Assembly: GCA_009903825.1 (NCBI GenBank)
Contig: WYEN01000078.1
Coordinates: 1-46,855, forward strand
Direction of reading: 5' to 3'
From: Desulfurococcales archaeon
GTDB taxonomy: Archaea > Thermoproteota > Thermoprotei_A > Sulfolobales > AG1
DNA length: 46,855 nucleotides
Under the pieces are notes generated by a model, which was given only the letters and a program-made list of their open reading frames with translations, was not told the DNA's origin and did no database searches. Every line of letters begins with the position of its first letter. The stretch's first letter is position 1. The position numbers and the translations under genes were made by a program. Shown here one piece after another: positions 17,038 through 25,792 of the stretch.

Positions 17038-17872
17038 TTACTCTCTTCGTCACAAGACCTTTCATAAGATCTTTTTCATCAACCACTGGAAGAGCTCCAA
17101 ATCTATTTTTATACATTATGTCTGCTGCAGCTGATAAGTCTTCATTCTCGTTTATAGTCAGAGGATCTGGCGTCATAAGATCTTCAGCTACAGGAATTAT
17201 ATAATCTCTCACTATGCTGAGATGTCCTCTCGCCGTCAGACCTCTTCTCTTCATATAACTTCCTTTCACCCAGAGACTTCTAGGCTCTATAAAGACTATA
17301 TCACTTTCTGTAATTATTCCAATAGGTCTGTCATCTTCTACAACAACAACTTTTCTATCAGGATCTTTATTCAAAAGATCTATAATATGAAACAACGAAT
17401 GATCTCTTCTAGCAATCTTGTAGTCTTTACGCATATATTCAGATACTTTAACTCTTCCTCTGACATGATCTCTGAAAGCTCTAAGAAGATCTGTTGCAGT
17501 TAATATTCCTTCTAATCCTTCTTCTAATGATATGACAGGAAGACTATTAATATTGTTTTTAAGCATAAGCTCGGCAGCTTTTTTAATAGAGGTGTTAGGA
17601 GAAACTTTTATCAACGGGCTTCTCATGATCTCTCTCGCATATACTTCTTCAAGTCTTTTCTCAGCTCTCCTACGGTCAGCGAAATAATTTATGATATCAT
17701 GTCTTGATATGATTCCCACAGGCTTATGATTCGTGTCTACAACGACAACCCTACTTATTCTATATCTCAACATGAGATTTCTTACTCTAGCAATATTATC
17801 GCTCTCGTACACAGATATCACGGGAGAACTCATGTATTTCTCAACTTTGATGGTCATTAAAAACACATCCAT
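17009..17872 (-). CDS. Four-CBS-domain protein
   Basis: 287 residues made almost entirely of CBS repeats, at about 10-65, 75-135, 140-195 and 230-287. Each has the 'M...PVI.V' start and 'P.GIIT..DI' end. CBS pairs bind adenosyl ligands such as AMP, ATP, SAM or MTA. No catalytic domain is attached, so it is likely a ligand-sensing regulator or oligomer partner. An internal ATG at 17857 (MTIKVEKYM) is an alternative start. It is divergent from the next CBS gene, with 86 bp between starts. Confidence 0.9.
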   Translation of the reverse strand: MDVFLMTIKVEKYMSSPVISVYESDNIARVRNLMLRYRISRVVVVDTNHKPVGIISRHDIINYFADRRRAEKRLEEVYAREIMRSPLIKVSPNTSIKKAAELMLKNNINSLPVISLEEGLEGILTATDLLRAFRDHVRGRVKVSEYMRKDYKIARRDHSLFHIIDLLNKDPDRKVVVVEDDRPIGIITESDIVFIEPRSLWVKGSYMKRRGLTARGHLSIVRDYIIPVAEDLMTPDPLTINENEDLSAAADIMYKNRFGALPVVDEKDLMKGLVTKRVIIKALYDLL

Positions 17873-17958
17873 ATAGATAATATTTTTTAGAGATATTAAG
17901 ACGTCTCTATATATTTTTATTATTTACGATATAACAATTATCTATGGGTATGTAATAT

Positions 17959-18777
17959 TTGTTTAAAAAATTACTTCTAGATCGTTCTTTGATAAGAAAA
18001 ATTCCTTCGATCTCTCCATATGATCTTGCTACGAAGGCAAGATCTCTAATGAGAGATCTTGGATTGAGAATAATTGTTGTTGTAGACGATGAGAACAGAA
18101 TAGTAGGGGTTGTCTGGAGAGAAAATGTTTTAAGTATCTCATCCACTAGATCAAATCTTTATGTAAAAGATCTTATGGAGGATGTTTTATTAATAGGATA
18201 CCTAAATGATGATCTATTGTATATTCTCAGAGAGATGTTTATGAGAGATATTTGGTACATACCTGTCTCAGACGATAGATCTAGAAGATCTTATCTAGGC
18301 GTCTTCGGATTCGAGAATTTTTTCGAAAAGATATTAAAAGAACAAGAGCTATACGATATTTTCAAGGATCTTAAGGTTGAGGAGGTCATGAGTAGAGAGC
18401 CTAAAGCTTTTCAGCCTAATATCTCTGTCACCACATTGTGGAGAAATATGTTAAAGGACAGATACGCGGCATACCCAGTTGTTAATGATAAAGGAGTAGT
18501 TATAGGAATCATATCTCAACACGATCTTTTAGGCATCTCAACGGCTTTTCAAAGCGAGAGTGGCCCTAGAAGAGGTCCTAAGATATCCTCTGTCATGACG
18601 AGACCTGCAATAACTGTTAAGAGAAATGATAACGTGACTAATATCATAAAGATCATGGTTGAGAAAAATATTGGGAGAATCCCTGTTGTAGATGATAGTA
18701 ATGTCCTTATAGGAATAATAGATCGTTCTGATATAATTAGATCGTTTCTGAAGAAGATGGGTGAGACATATGTATAG
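17959..18777 (+). CDS. Four-CBS-domain protein
   Basis: 272 residues. The N-terminal CBS pair is diverged ('LGLRIIVVVDDENRIVGVVWREN'). The C-terminal pair is classical ('VEEVMSREPKAFQPNISVTTLW', 'PVVDDSNVLIGIIDRSDI'). No other domain is present. The start is TTG, and no ATG is available before conserved sequence. Its end overlaps the start of the next CBS gene, so the two are translated together and may hetero-oligomerise. Confidence 0.88.
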   Translation: MFKKLLLDRSLIRKIPSISPYDLATKARSLMRDLGLRIIVVVDDENRIVGVVWRENVLSISSTRSNLYVKDLMEDVLLIGYLNDDLLYILREMFMRDIWYIPVSDDRSRRSYLGVFGFENFFEKILKEQELYDIFKDLKVEEVMSREPKAFQPNISVTTLWRNMLKDRYAAYPVVNDKGVVIGIISQHDLLGISTAFQSESGPRRGPKISSVMTRPAITVKRNDNVTNIIKIMVEKNIGRIPVVDDSNVLIGIIDRSDIIRSFLKKMGETYV

Positions 18778-19702
18778 AAAGATCTCTAGGATTTATGATA
18801 GATATCGTTGGCTTAGAAGCGATGGAACACCTAACTTTAGTCAAAAAATCAAGAGAGTTGAGGGAGATGCTAAGAGATTTGCAAAAACATTAAGAGAAAT
18901 TTATTCACCTAATATATCACTGCTTAAATTATTTGAGATATTTTATAAGGAAAAACTCGTGGCACTGCCACTTATAAAAACAGGCACCATAGTTGATTCA
19001 GTTGTTTCAAATAAAGATCTTATCTCATTCCTCGGGGGAGTATATAGCGGAATAATTGAGGTTCGTCATAAGGGAGATCTGATAGAAGCTCTTTATAAAG
19101 AGATAGCAAGATATATAGCCAGAAGAGATTTTCCACGAGTTTATGAAAACGATGATCTTGAGACAGTGTTAGAGACTATGGTCTTAAGCGACGCAGGCTA
19201 TGTCATAGTTATTGGAGAGAAAAACAATTTTGTAGGAATAATAACTGACACTGACATCATAGAATATTTCAGAGGAAGACCTACAGGAGTCTTGATCAGA
19301 GATGTTATGTCTAGAAATGTTGTAGCAGCCAGATATACTGACGATTTATGTAAAATTATTAAAGATATGAATGATCTTGGTATAAGAAGAATTCCTTTGA
19401 TCAGAGATGATGGAAGTCTAGCAGGCATAATCTCATCTAAAGATCTGATCGAGTTCATAGGCTCTCACAAGATCTTTAGTTATCTAAATACAGGAAGATA
19501 TGAGGAGTTTTGTAAACTACCTGCACATATATTGTTGAGAGAAGCTGTTATAGTCTCTGAAGAAATAGACATAGGAGAGGTTTCTGAGAGAATGTTTAAA
19601 GAAGATGTAGAGGAATTTATAGTAGCTAGAGATAATGAGATTATAGGAATAGTCTCTAAAAGAGATCTTGTGTATGGCTTTGTAGTTTTATCAAAACAAT
19701 GA
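18770..19702 (+). CDS. CBS-domain protein
   Basis: 310 residues with a basic N-terminal tail ('RKISRIYDRYRWLRS') followed by up to four CBS-like repeats. The clearest are 'AGYVIVIGEKNNFVGIITDTDIIE' and 'LGIRRIPLIRDDGSLAGIISSKDLIE'. I set the start at ATG 18770 because GGTGA (18760-18764) lies 5 nt upstream. The GTG at 18761 overlaps that motif. It overlaps the preceding gene by 8 nt and converges with the phosphoribosyltransferase-like gene, with no gap between the two stops. Confidence 0.88.
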   Translation: MYRKISRIYDRYRWLRSDGTPNFSQKIKRVEGDAKRFAKTLREIYSPNISLLKLFEIFYKEKLVALPLIKTGTIVDSVVSNKDLISFLGGVYSGIIEVRHKGDLIEALYKEIARYIARRDFPRVYENDDLETVLETMVLSDAGYVIVIGEKNNFVGIITDTDIIEYFRGRPTGVLIRDVMSRNVVAARYTDDLCKIIKDMNDLGIRRIPLIRDDGSLAGIISSKDLIEFIGSHKIFSYLNTGRYEEFCKLPAHILLREAVIVSEEIDIGEVSERMFKEDVEEFIVARDNEIIGIVSKRDLVYGFVVLSKQ

Positions 19703-20419
19703 TCATCCTAATAAATGAACCATCACATGAACTTTATCAATTAAAGCTTTTCTAACAACATTAACCCACTCGTTTCCTATAGCAACTATTGAGAAGACGC
19801 CTACTGGATACGCTTTTGCATCTCTTATTATATTGATCAGAGATGATAGAGTTCTGCCACTTCTCAAAAGATCATCTACTATGAGAATTCTATAATTCTT
19901 TTTAATAACAGCTTTAGGCACATATATAGATGTGAGAAAAGGAGGATCTCTAGATAGATATGTCTCCTCATAATAATCATTATATCCAAGCTCTTTTCTT
20001 CTTTTAGCAACTATAAGTTCCGCGTCAAATAAAAAAGCCGTTGCCACTGCGACAGGAATGCCGTCAACCTCTACAGTGGCGACAGCGTCTATATCAAGAT
20101 CTTTGAAATAATAATAAGCCTCGTATCCAGCTAGTTTCACAAGATCTTTGTTATAAACAAGGTCATATATATCGACAATGTCTTTACCTATGATCCTTAT
20201 GTTTTTAAGGATGATGTTTCTTAAGACGCCCCCCTCTATAAGAGATCGTAATATATGTTCAGCTCTTTCCTGAGAGGGTCTCATTCCGTTTACAATATAT
20301 CTCCATAAGATCGGTGGTGAAAGCCCTGTGTATTTCTGAAGATCTTTGTATTTAAGAAATTTTTTGACTGAAACAAGAACTTCACGAGAGAAATCTCTTA
20401 AATCTGGTCTAGAGTTCAT
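19703..20419 (-). CDS. HTH plus phosphoribosyltransferase-domain regulator (GfcR-like)
   Basis: 238 residues. An N-terminal helix-turn-helix-like region (about 18-62, 'YTGLSPPILWRYIVNGMRPS') is fused to a type I phosphoribosyltransferase domain. The PRPP loop is at 178-190 ('ILIVDDLLRSGRT'). This is the arrangement of archaeal orotate-PRT-like transcription factors such as haloarchaeal GfcR, which sense phosphorylated ligands. An enzymatic purine/pyrimidine PRT role is less likely given the HTH. Its ATG overlaps the stop of the upstream CBS gene by 4 nt, so the two form an operon. That hints that CBS ligand sensing and this regulator act together. Confidence 0.8.
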   Translation of the reverse strand: MNSRPDLRDFSREVLVSVKKFLKYKDLQKYTGLSPPILWRYIVNGMRPSQERAEHILRSLIEGGVLRNIILKNIRIIGKDIVDIYDLVYNKDLVKLAGYEAYYYFKDLDIDAVATVEVDGIPVAVATAFLFDAELIVAKRRKELGYNDYYEETYLSRDPPFLTSIYVPKAVIKKNYRILIVDDLLRSGRTLSSLINIIRDAKAYPVGVFSIVAIGNEWVNVVRKALIDKVHVMVHLLG

Positions 20420-20871
20420 CGTCTCTGCCTTCTCAGACTCATCTTTCTTCTCTCTCTCATAGCCTCTGTATATATCTCAAGGATCTCAAATATCTCAGGC
20501 CCCATAGAGATTATATCAAATTCTGCTATTATACCTACGAGTTTCTTCTCCTTATTTACAACAGGTACATGTCTAATTCCATATTTAATCATAAGCTGAA
20601 CAACATCAGATACAGGCTTGCTATCTTCTACAAAAATCACAGGCTTGCTCATTATGTCGCCAGCTGTGGTTATCTTAGGATCTTTCCCCTCGGCAACTAC
20701 TTTAGATATTATGTCAAAACTTGTCACTATCCCAACCATATCACCTCTGCCATCAACAACTATTACGGACCCGATCTTTAGATCAGACATTAATCTAGCT
20801 ATTTCTGAGACTGGAGTATCCGGATCTACAGTAACAGGGTTCGGAGTCATAATATCGCTTGCCAATATCAT
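20416..20871 (-). CDS. Two-CBS-domain protein
   Basis: 151 residues forming one complete CBS pair ('ASDIMTPNPVTVDPDTPVSE' and 'AGDIMSKPVIFVEDSKPVSD'), ending in a basic tail (RERRKMSLRRQRR). It is the first gene of a two-gene operon with the HTH-PRT regulator. A GAGGG motif lies upstream of the ATG. The basic tail could contact nucleic acid, which is speculative. It is the fourth CBS-only gene within 4 kb. Confidence 0.9.
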   Translation of the reverse strand: MILASDIMTPNPVTVDPDTPVSEIARLMSDLKIGSVIVVDGRGDMVGIVTSFDIISKVVAEGKDPKITTAGDIMSKPVIFVEDSKPVSDVVQLMIKYGIRHVPVVNKEKKLVGIIAEFDIISMGPEIFEILEIYTEAMRERRKMSLRRQRR

Positions 20872-21144
20872 CGTTACTGCCCTCTTATGATTTTATCTAA
20901 CCTATAAAAAACTTATACTCATCTGACTTCATGGATCTTTTAGAGATATTTTTTTGATCATCTTCAATAAATTAATCAGCTTCAAAATTTTAATGTCTCA
21001 GATCCTTGGTCTCAAGTTTCTCAAGCCAAAATATTATGAAAACAGTCTCATCAATTTAAATGAAAATGAAAAACTATCAAAAGATCTAGAAATTAAGGTT
21101 TGGCATTAGTTAAACAGTCTTATCATAGATCTGATTTCATCTAA

Positions 21145-21897
21145 TTAAGATATTTCTTGATATACATATACATCTCCTGGAGACATATCATCTATAGGAG
21201 GGCTTCGATATATGATCTCGTCATCATTATTAAGTATGATCAGCTGTCCCTCAGAGAAAGGTTTTATGATATCTATTATCGGGATCAATGCTATGCCACT
21301 TTTTATGATCGCCTCTCGAACGAGACCGTTATAGATCAGTCTTACTTTGTATCCTTTAGGGAGATTAGTTATTATAACAGATCCTCCTGCAAATGAAAAC
21401 AAGTTTCTGGAGGGGATCACCTCTTCAATAGATTTTCCTCTTCTCCAACCTAACTCTATTTTTCCAAAGGCTCCTATATTATAGTATTCTATTTCTATAC
21501 TATACACACCTTTTCTAAGAAAGATCTTGTCTGAATAGGTTTTCTCAAGCGTTTTTCCTGTCCATGCGTCTATGATCATTTTCTTATCTATATATAGTCT
21601 TGCTCCGTCATCAGCGATCAGATAAAAGACGTATGAATCTTCTTTGTCAATCTCTATAAAACCTTCCCATTTTACAATCATCTGCTCTAGCTTTATTTTA
21701 GGCGTAAGGCTATTATCATAAAAGACCAGATTTAACTCAGGATCGATCTTGTCATATACATAGTTCTTCTTTATATTCATAATCTCTCTCTCAGCATCAG
21801 ATTCGTTGCAGACCTCATTATTACATCTCATATTTGCGTAGAGACCTCTTAAACCTATTAATCTGCCAGACCTGATTCTAGTCAGCAGAGACGGCAT
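21145..21897 (-). CDS. PA14-domain protein without a visible signal peptide
   Basis: About 250 residues. 'GLRGLYA' near the N-terminus, 'VKWEGFIEIDKEDSYVFYL', 'ADDGARLYIDKKMIIDAW', 'GVYSIEIEYYNIGAFGKIELGW' are the ordered motifs of a PA14 beta-barrel, a carbohydrate-binding module. The C-terminal 80 residues look like a beta-sandwich. PA14 proteins are usually exported, but no hydrophobic leader is visible at either candidate start. I prefer ATG 21897, which has GTGGAG 6 nt upstream, over GTG 21909. A C-x4-C pair lies near residue 25. Confidence 0.75.
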   Translation of the reverse strand: MPSLLTRIRSGRLIGLRGLYANMRCNNEVCNESDAEREIMNIKKNYVYDKIDPELNLVFYDNSLTPKIKLEQMIVKWEGFIEIDKEDSYVFYLIADDGARLYIDKKMIIDAWTGKTLEKTYSDKIFLRKGVYSIEIEYYNIGAFGKIELGWRRGKSIEEVIPSRNLFSFAGGSVIITNLPKGYKVRLIYNGLVREAIIKSGIALIPIIDIIKPFSEGQLIILNNDDEIIYRSPPIDDMSPGDVYVYQEIS

Positions 21898-22038
21898 TAT
21901 AAACTCCACAAAAGATAGCTGATATAATAATCCTTATAAACTCTGTGTATAATCTTCTTCATCTTAACCTTTTGAATTATAAAAACCAGGACATAATCCG
22001 AATATAATTTATATTATACATATTTAATCTATCAACTG

Positions 22039-23448
22039 GTGTCTATTCTGAGTGTATCATATAAAGATCTGCTTGAAGAAGGCTTGAGATACATTGAGAA
22101 ATTAAATGTGAAATACGGAGATCTTAGATATCAAGAGTATGAATATGAGACAATATATGTAGAAGACGGAGGCTTAAGAGAATATTCAAAAATGGTTAGA
22201 AGAGGAATTGGAGTAAGGATCTTTAATAATGGTTCTTGGGGTTTTTCTTCTACAAACATTTTAGATATAAATATGTTGCAGAAAGCAATTGATAAAGCTT
22301 ATTCTATGGCAAAAACTTTCAGGGGCAGTAAAGATATCAGCGAAAGAAAGACTGTGAGAGAAAAAATAGAATCCTTATATAAAAAAGATCCTTTCGAAAT
22401 ATCTCCTGAGGAAAAGATCAAGATAGCTATTGAAGCAAACAAATCTTCAATGATCAGTGGCATAAGATCTGTTGTTACCAGACTAGGGCTTCAGAAAGAT
22501 AAAAGGATCATATTGACACTTGATGGTGCAGATATAGAGATAAAGACGACATTCGTGGGTCTCAGCCATTTAAGCGTAGCTTATGAGAACGGGAAAATAG
22601 AGAGAGTTTTTGATCAGAAGTCTAAGGTGGCTGGTTGGGAGTTTATTGAGAAAGAAGATTGGAATAGTTTTACTAAAGATCTGAGCGAGCTTGCTGTCAA
22701 AGCCGTTCGTGCACCAATGCCCAAAGCCGGTAGATTCAAAGTTGTTGCAGATCCAGATCTAATCGGATTAATATTGCATGAAGCTTTCGGACACGCCAGT
22801 GAGGGAGATCTTGTCTCATCAGGAACTTCAATATTAAAAAATAAGATAGGTGAAAAAGTGGCCTCTGAGTTTGTGACAATAATTGATGAAGGAGTTGTTG
22901 AGGGAGGATATTTTGTCCCCTATGATGATGAAGGGAATAAAAAGAAGAGGACTGTAGTTGTTGAGAAAGGAGTTCTAAAAGGTTATTTGACTCATCTCAC
23001 ATCTGCAAAAGAGCTGGGCATAGAGATCTCTGGAAACGGAAGAGCCCAGGACTTTGAAAACCCGCCTATAGTGAGACAAACAAACTTTTACATGCTTCCA
23101 GGAGACCAGTCTTTTGAGGAGCTGATTGAGGATATAGATGAAGGTTATTATCTGCTTGGGAGAGGGGCGGGCGGCGGCCAAGTTGACACAGGTGCAGGAA
23201 CATTTACATTTGCAGTAGGACCCTCATATCGTATTGAGAAAGGGGAGATAAAGGAGCTGGTAAGATCTACTGTAGTCTCAGGATTCATATTAGATACTCT
23301 TAAAGAAGTCGATGGCGTCGGAAAAGATCTTAAGATAGAGACTTCAGTATTCGGCGGATGTGGAAAAGATGGTCAGATGGTTAGAGTAGGTCATGGAGGT
23401 CCTCATGTGAGGATAAGAAATATTCTTGTCGGAGGTGAGTTGAAATGA
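22039..23448 (+). CDS. tldD: TldD metalloprotease subunit
   Basis: 469 residues. The zinc motif is H247-E248-x3-H252 ('HEAFGHASEGD'), and the family's 'GGCGKDGQMVRVGHGGPH' glycine-rich region is near the end. TldD pairs with TldE (PmbA) to degrade unfolded peptides in a closed heterodimer. The GTG start lies about 26 nt after a TATA-like stretch (22008-22015), consistent with a leaderless message. A GGTGT motif overlapping the GTG could alternatively point to CTG 22048. The stop overlaps the tldE start by 4 nt. Confidence 0.93.
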   Translation: MSILSVSYKDLLEEGLRYIEKLNVKYGDLRYQEYEYETIYVEDGGLREYSKMVRRGIGVRIFNNGSWGFSSTNILDINMLQKAIDKAYSMAKTFRGSKDISERKTVREKIESLYKKDPFEISPEEKIKIAIEANKSSMISGIRSVVTRLGLQKDKRIILTLDGADIEIKTTFVGLSHLSVAYENGKIERVFDQKSKVAGWEFIEKEDWNSFTKDLSELAVKAVRAPMPKAGRFKVVADPDLIGLILHEAFGHASEGDLVSSGTSILKNKIGEKVASEFVTIIDEGVVEGGYFVPYDDEGNKKKRTVVVEKGVLKGYLTHLTSAKELGIEISGNGRAQDFENPPIVRQTNFYMLPGDQSFEELIEDIDEGYYLLGRGAGGGQVDTGAGTFTFAVGPSYRIEKGEIKELVRSTVVSGFILDTLKEVDGVGKDLKIETSVFGGCGKDGQMVRVGHGGPHVRIRNILVGGELK

Positions 23449-24776
23449 TCGATGTTATGGAGATTGTAAGAAAACTAGAGAGAAAAGGGGCTTCAGAAGC
23501 TGAGGTAGTCATGTGGAGAAACAGAAGATTTAGAGTAAGTTTTTCGGAGGAGATTAGCGATATAATAGATCTCGAGCTTATATCAGTCAGTTTAAGAGTG
23601 GCTGTTAATAAGAAAATCGCTGTGATAGGAGTCGAGGATATCTCAAGTGAGAATATAGAGAGGAAGATCGAAGAGATCATTAGAATAGCCAGAGCTTCTT
23701 CGGAAGATCCCTACTGGGGAGGTCTTAACACAGTATTCGGAAAAACAGTTGTGGAAGAAATTTATAATAAAGAGCTTGACGAAGTCTCATACGATGATGT
23801 GAGAGATATTATAAGAACCATGGTTGATAATGTTCATGATGTTCATCCTAAAGTTAGCGTGAGCAGAGGAAGCTTCAATATACTCAGAACAGAATATAAT
23901 TATGCCAACAGTTATTCAAATGAGATATTAAAAAGATCTGAGAATAACTTCGGTGGATATATATGGGTTAGAGCTGACGTTGATAACATAGGCACTTTCT
24001 CAGACTTTTTCATAGGAAGATCTATTAAAAAAGATTTTGACCCAGCCTACTTCAGCAGAAAAGTTGCCGAAAGATCTTTAGAATTTTCCAGAGCAAGAAA
24101 AACTACGGCAGGAAAATATAAGATAATTTTTGAAAACAGCGTCGCCGGATCTATATTGACCTCCGTATTTTCACCAGCGGTTTCTGCTGAGACTATATTT
24201 AGAAAAAGATCTCCTTTAATAGATAAGATAGGGACACAGATATTTGATGACAAAATATCTATAGTAGATGACGGCACAATTGGAAGATATATAGGAGCTA
24301 GAGAATTCGATGACGAAGGACATCCTACACAGAGAACAATTCTAGTTGAGAAAGGGATTTTAAAGACTTATCTTTATGATAGTTATTATGCCAAATTATT
24401 AAACACAAGATCCACTGGCAACGCGTGGAGAGGTTTAGCGTCCTCTCCAAGACCTTCACATAATGTATTGATATTTGAGCCAGGAGATCTAGAGATAAAC
24501 GATCTTATAAAAGAGGTTGGAAGAGGGATATATGTGGTCAGAGTCATTGGCGAATGGCTCTCTAACCCAGTCTCAGGATATGTTCAGGCAACAATTACAC
24601 ATGCATATGAGATAGAAAATGGAGAGATTAGAGAACCGCTGAAAGGCGGAACTTTAACTATGAATTTATATGAGAATCTGAAAAGATCGTTTATAGGAGC
24701 TTCTAAAGAGATTAGAGCAACTCCTGCAAGAATTGTGGTGCCCTCGATAGCTGTAGACAATGTCTCGATCTCATAA
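23445..24776 (+). CDS. tldE: TldE/PmbA, partner of TldD
   Basis: 443 residues of the PmbA/TldA superfamily: 'KYKIIFENSVAGSILTSVF', 'DDEGHPTQRTILVEKGIL', 'STGNAWRG', and a C-terminal 'VPSIAVDNVSIS'. It lacks the HExxxH zinc motif of TldD, as expected for the non-metal-binding subunit. It overlaps tldD by 4 nt (ATGA), so translational coupling would give equal amounts of the two halves. Confidence 0.92.
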   Translation: MIDVMEIVRKLERKGASEAEVVMWRNRRFRVSFSEEISDIIDLELISVSLRVAVNKKIAVIGVEDISSENIERKIEEIIRIARASSEDPYWGGLNTVFGKTVVEEIYNKELDEVSYDDVRDIIRTMVDNVHDVHPKVSVSRGSFNILRTEYNYANSYSNEILKRSENNFGGYIWVRADVDNIGTFSDFFIGRSIKKDFDPAYFSRKVAERSLEFSRARKTTAGKYKIIFENSVAGSILTSVFSPAVSAETIFRKRSPLIDKIGTQIFDDKISIVDDGTIGRYIGAREFDDEGHPTQRTILVEKGILKTYLYDSYYAKLLNTRSTGNAWRGLASSPRPSHNVLIFEPGDLEINDLIKEVGRGIYVVRVIGEWLSNPVSGYVQATITHAYEIENGEIREPLKGGTLTMNLYENLKRSFIGASKEIRATPARIVVPSIAVDNVSIS

Positions 24777-24822
24777 GTTTTATCATTCATTACTATTTTT
24801 AATATTTAATTTTATGTCTGAT

Positions 24823-25257
24823 CTAAACATTTTCTGGCATTTCTTTGATCCAGAGAGGTTTTCCTTGAGAAGTTCTTGGAGCAATCCAATCAATAATCTC
24901 CTGAGGATTTGTTGTCTCAATAACTACTCTGATAGAACCTAAACTACTCTCTTTCTCATCTTCTACGAAGCTGACTTTGCCAGCATACGCAGCCTGTTTA
25001 TGAAGTAAGAAAGATATTGTGTTGCCACTGACGCCTCTCAGAAATACTTCTCTTGCTGTATCAAGTATTTTTTGTTGCCATATCTTTTCTCTAAATCTTT
25101 TGAGAGAAATAATCTTTTCAGAGAAACCTATAATCTTCATATATCTTGTGCCTTGTTCAACTCTTATATCATCCAGATCAAAAAGATTCTTAAGCGCCAT
25201 AGTAACTCTCTCTTTATCCTCTGTATATCTAAGATCAGCCTCTACATAAAGTTTCAT
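24823..25257 (-). CDS. UPF0201/COG1325-type RNA-binding protein
   Basis: 144 residues. 'VEADLRYTEDKERVTMALKNLFDLD', 'LDTAREVF', 'FLLHKQAAYAGKVSFVEDEKE' and 'PLGSI'-like motifs match the archaeal UPF0201 family, predicted to fold like ribosomal L5 and to bind RNA. The exact role is unknown, though the family is often near exosome or ribosome genes. A GAGGG motif precedes the ATG. It is the last of a minus-strand run with the PIN nuclease and aIF2 gamma. Confidence 0.8.
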   Translation of the reverse strand: MKLYVEADLRYTEDKERVTMALKNLFDLDDIRVEQGTRYMKIIGFSEKIISLKRFREKIWQQKILDTAREVFLRGVSGNTISFLLHKQAAYAGKVSFVEDEKESSLGSIRVVIETTNPQEIIDWIAPRTSQGKPLWIKEMPENV

Positions 25258-25362
25258 ATAGAGATAGCCCTCATAATCTTATTATCACAATAGAATTTTA
25301 AGTTTCGTCTGGAGTATTCGTATCATGAGAGATTATTTGTGAAGAAACTCAGAGCATTCTAA

Positions 25363-25770
25363 TTATCTGATCATGATTCTTTTATCAGATCCTTTGTAAA
25401 TCAAGATCTGATCTATCCCCTCTTTTCTAAGCTCTTTAATTAACTCCTTATCTAAAGTTATCACAGGGATCTTCATAATTGAAGCTGCTCTTAGTAAATC
25501 TATGTCAGCATTTTCTTTCTCGTAATCTTCTGAGAGGGTATATACTACGCATTTATTAAATATTTTCTCAATATAGCTTACTAAAAGATCTTTTTTCTCC
25601 TCCCCTGCTAGCATGAAAAGCTCTCTTATAACGCTGTCAACAGTTGCGCATGTATATTTCTCCTCAAGTTCATTAGATATATTATCTATTACATCGAATC
25701 CTTCTTTTATAAGAAGAAATATGTTTGTGTCTATGAGAACACATTTATTATCTTCTGATTTTTTTGACAT
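25363..25770 (-). CDS. PIN-domain RNase, Fcf1/Utp24-like
   Basis: 135 residues. The first acidic residue is in 'VLIDTNIFLL', the second in 'VIRELF', the third and fourth in 'NADIDLLRAA' and 'ITLDKELIKEL'. Together these are the four-carboxylate metal site of PIN ribonucleases. Archaeal proteins of this type (COG1412) resemble eukaryotic Fcf1, which cuts pre-rRNA. They are usually found directly after the aIF2 gamma gene, as here (22-bp gap, same strand). That fixed neighbourhood supports a housekeeping rRNA-processing role rather than a VapC toxin. No antitoxin gene is adjacent. Confidence 0.85.
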   Translation of the reverse strand: MSKKSEDNKCVLIDTNIFLLIKEGFDVIDNISNELEEKYTCATVDSVIRELFMLAGEEKKDLLVSYIEKIFNKCVVYTLSEDYEKENADIDLLRAASIMKIPVITLDKELIKELRKEGIDQILIYKGSDKRIMIR

Positions 25771-25792
25771 GTCTGTCTTATATGTCTCTCTG

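Noticed and set aside
16072-20871. Defence island or CRISPR-like system
   Set aside because: No nuclease, helicase or repeat array; the genes are CBS-only proteins and a PRT-fold regulator.
20980-21060. Minus-strand C/D-like pair (TTGATGA ... CTGA, about 57 nt)
   Set aside because: The C box has a wrong first base and no internal D' or C' box can be drawn.
25363-25770. VapC-type toxin of a toxin-antitoxin pair
   Set aside because: No antitoxin gene is adjacent, and the position beside aIF2 gamma is the usual one for the Fcf1-like housekeeping PIN protein.
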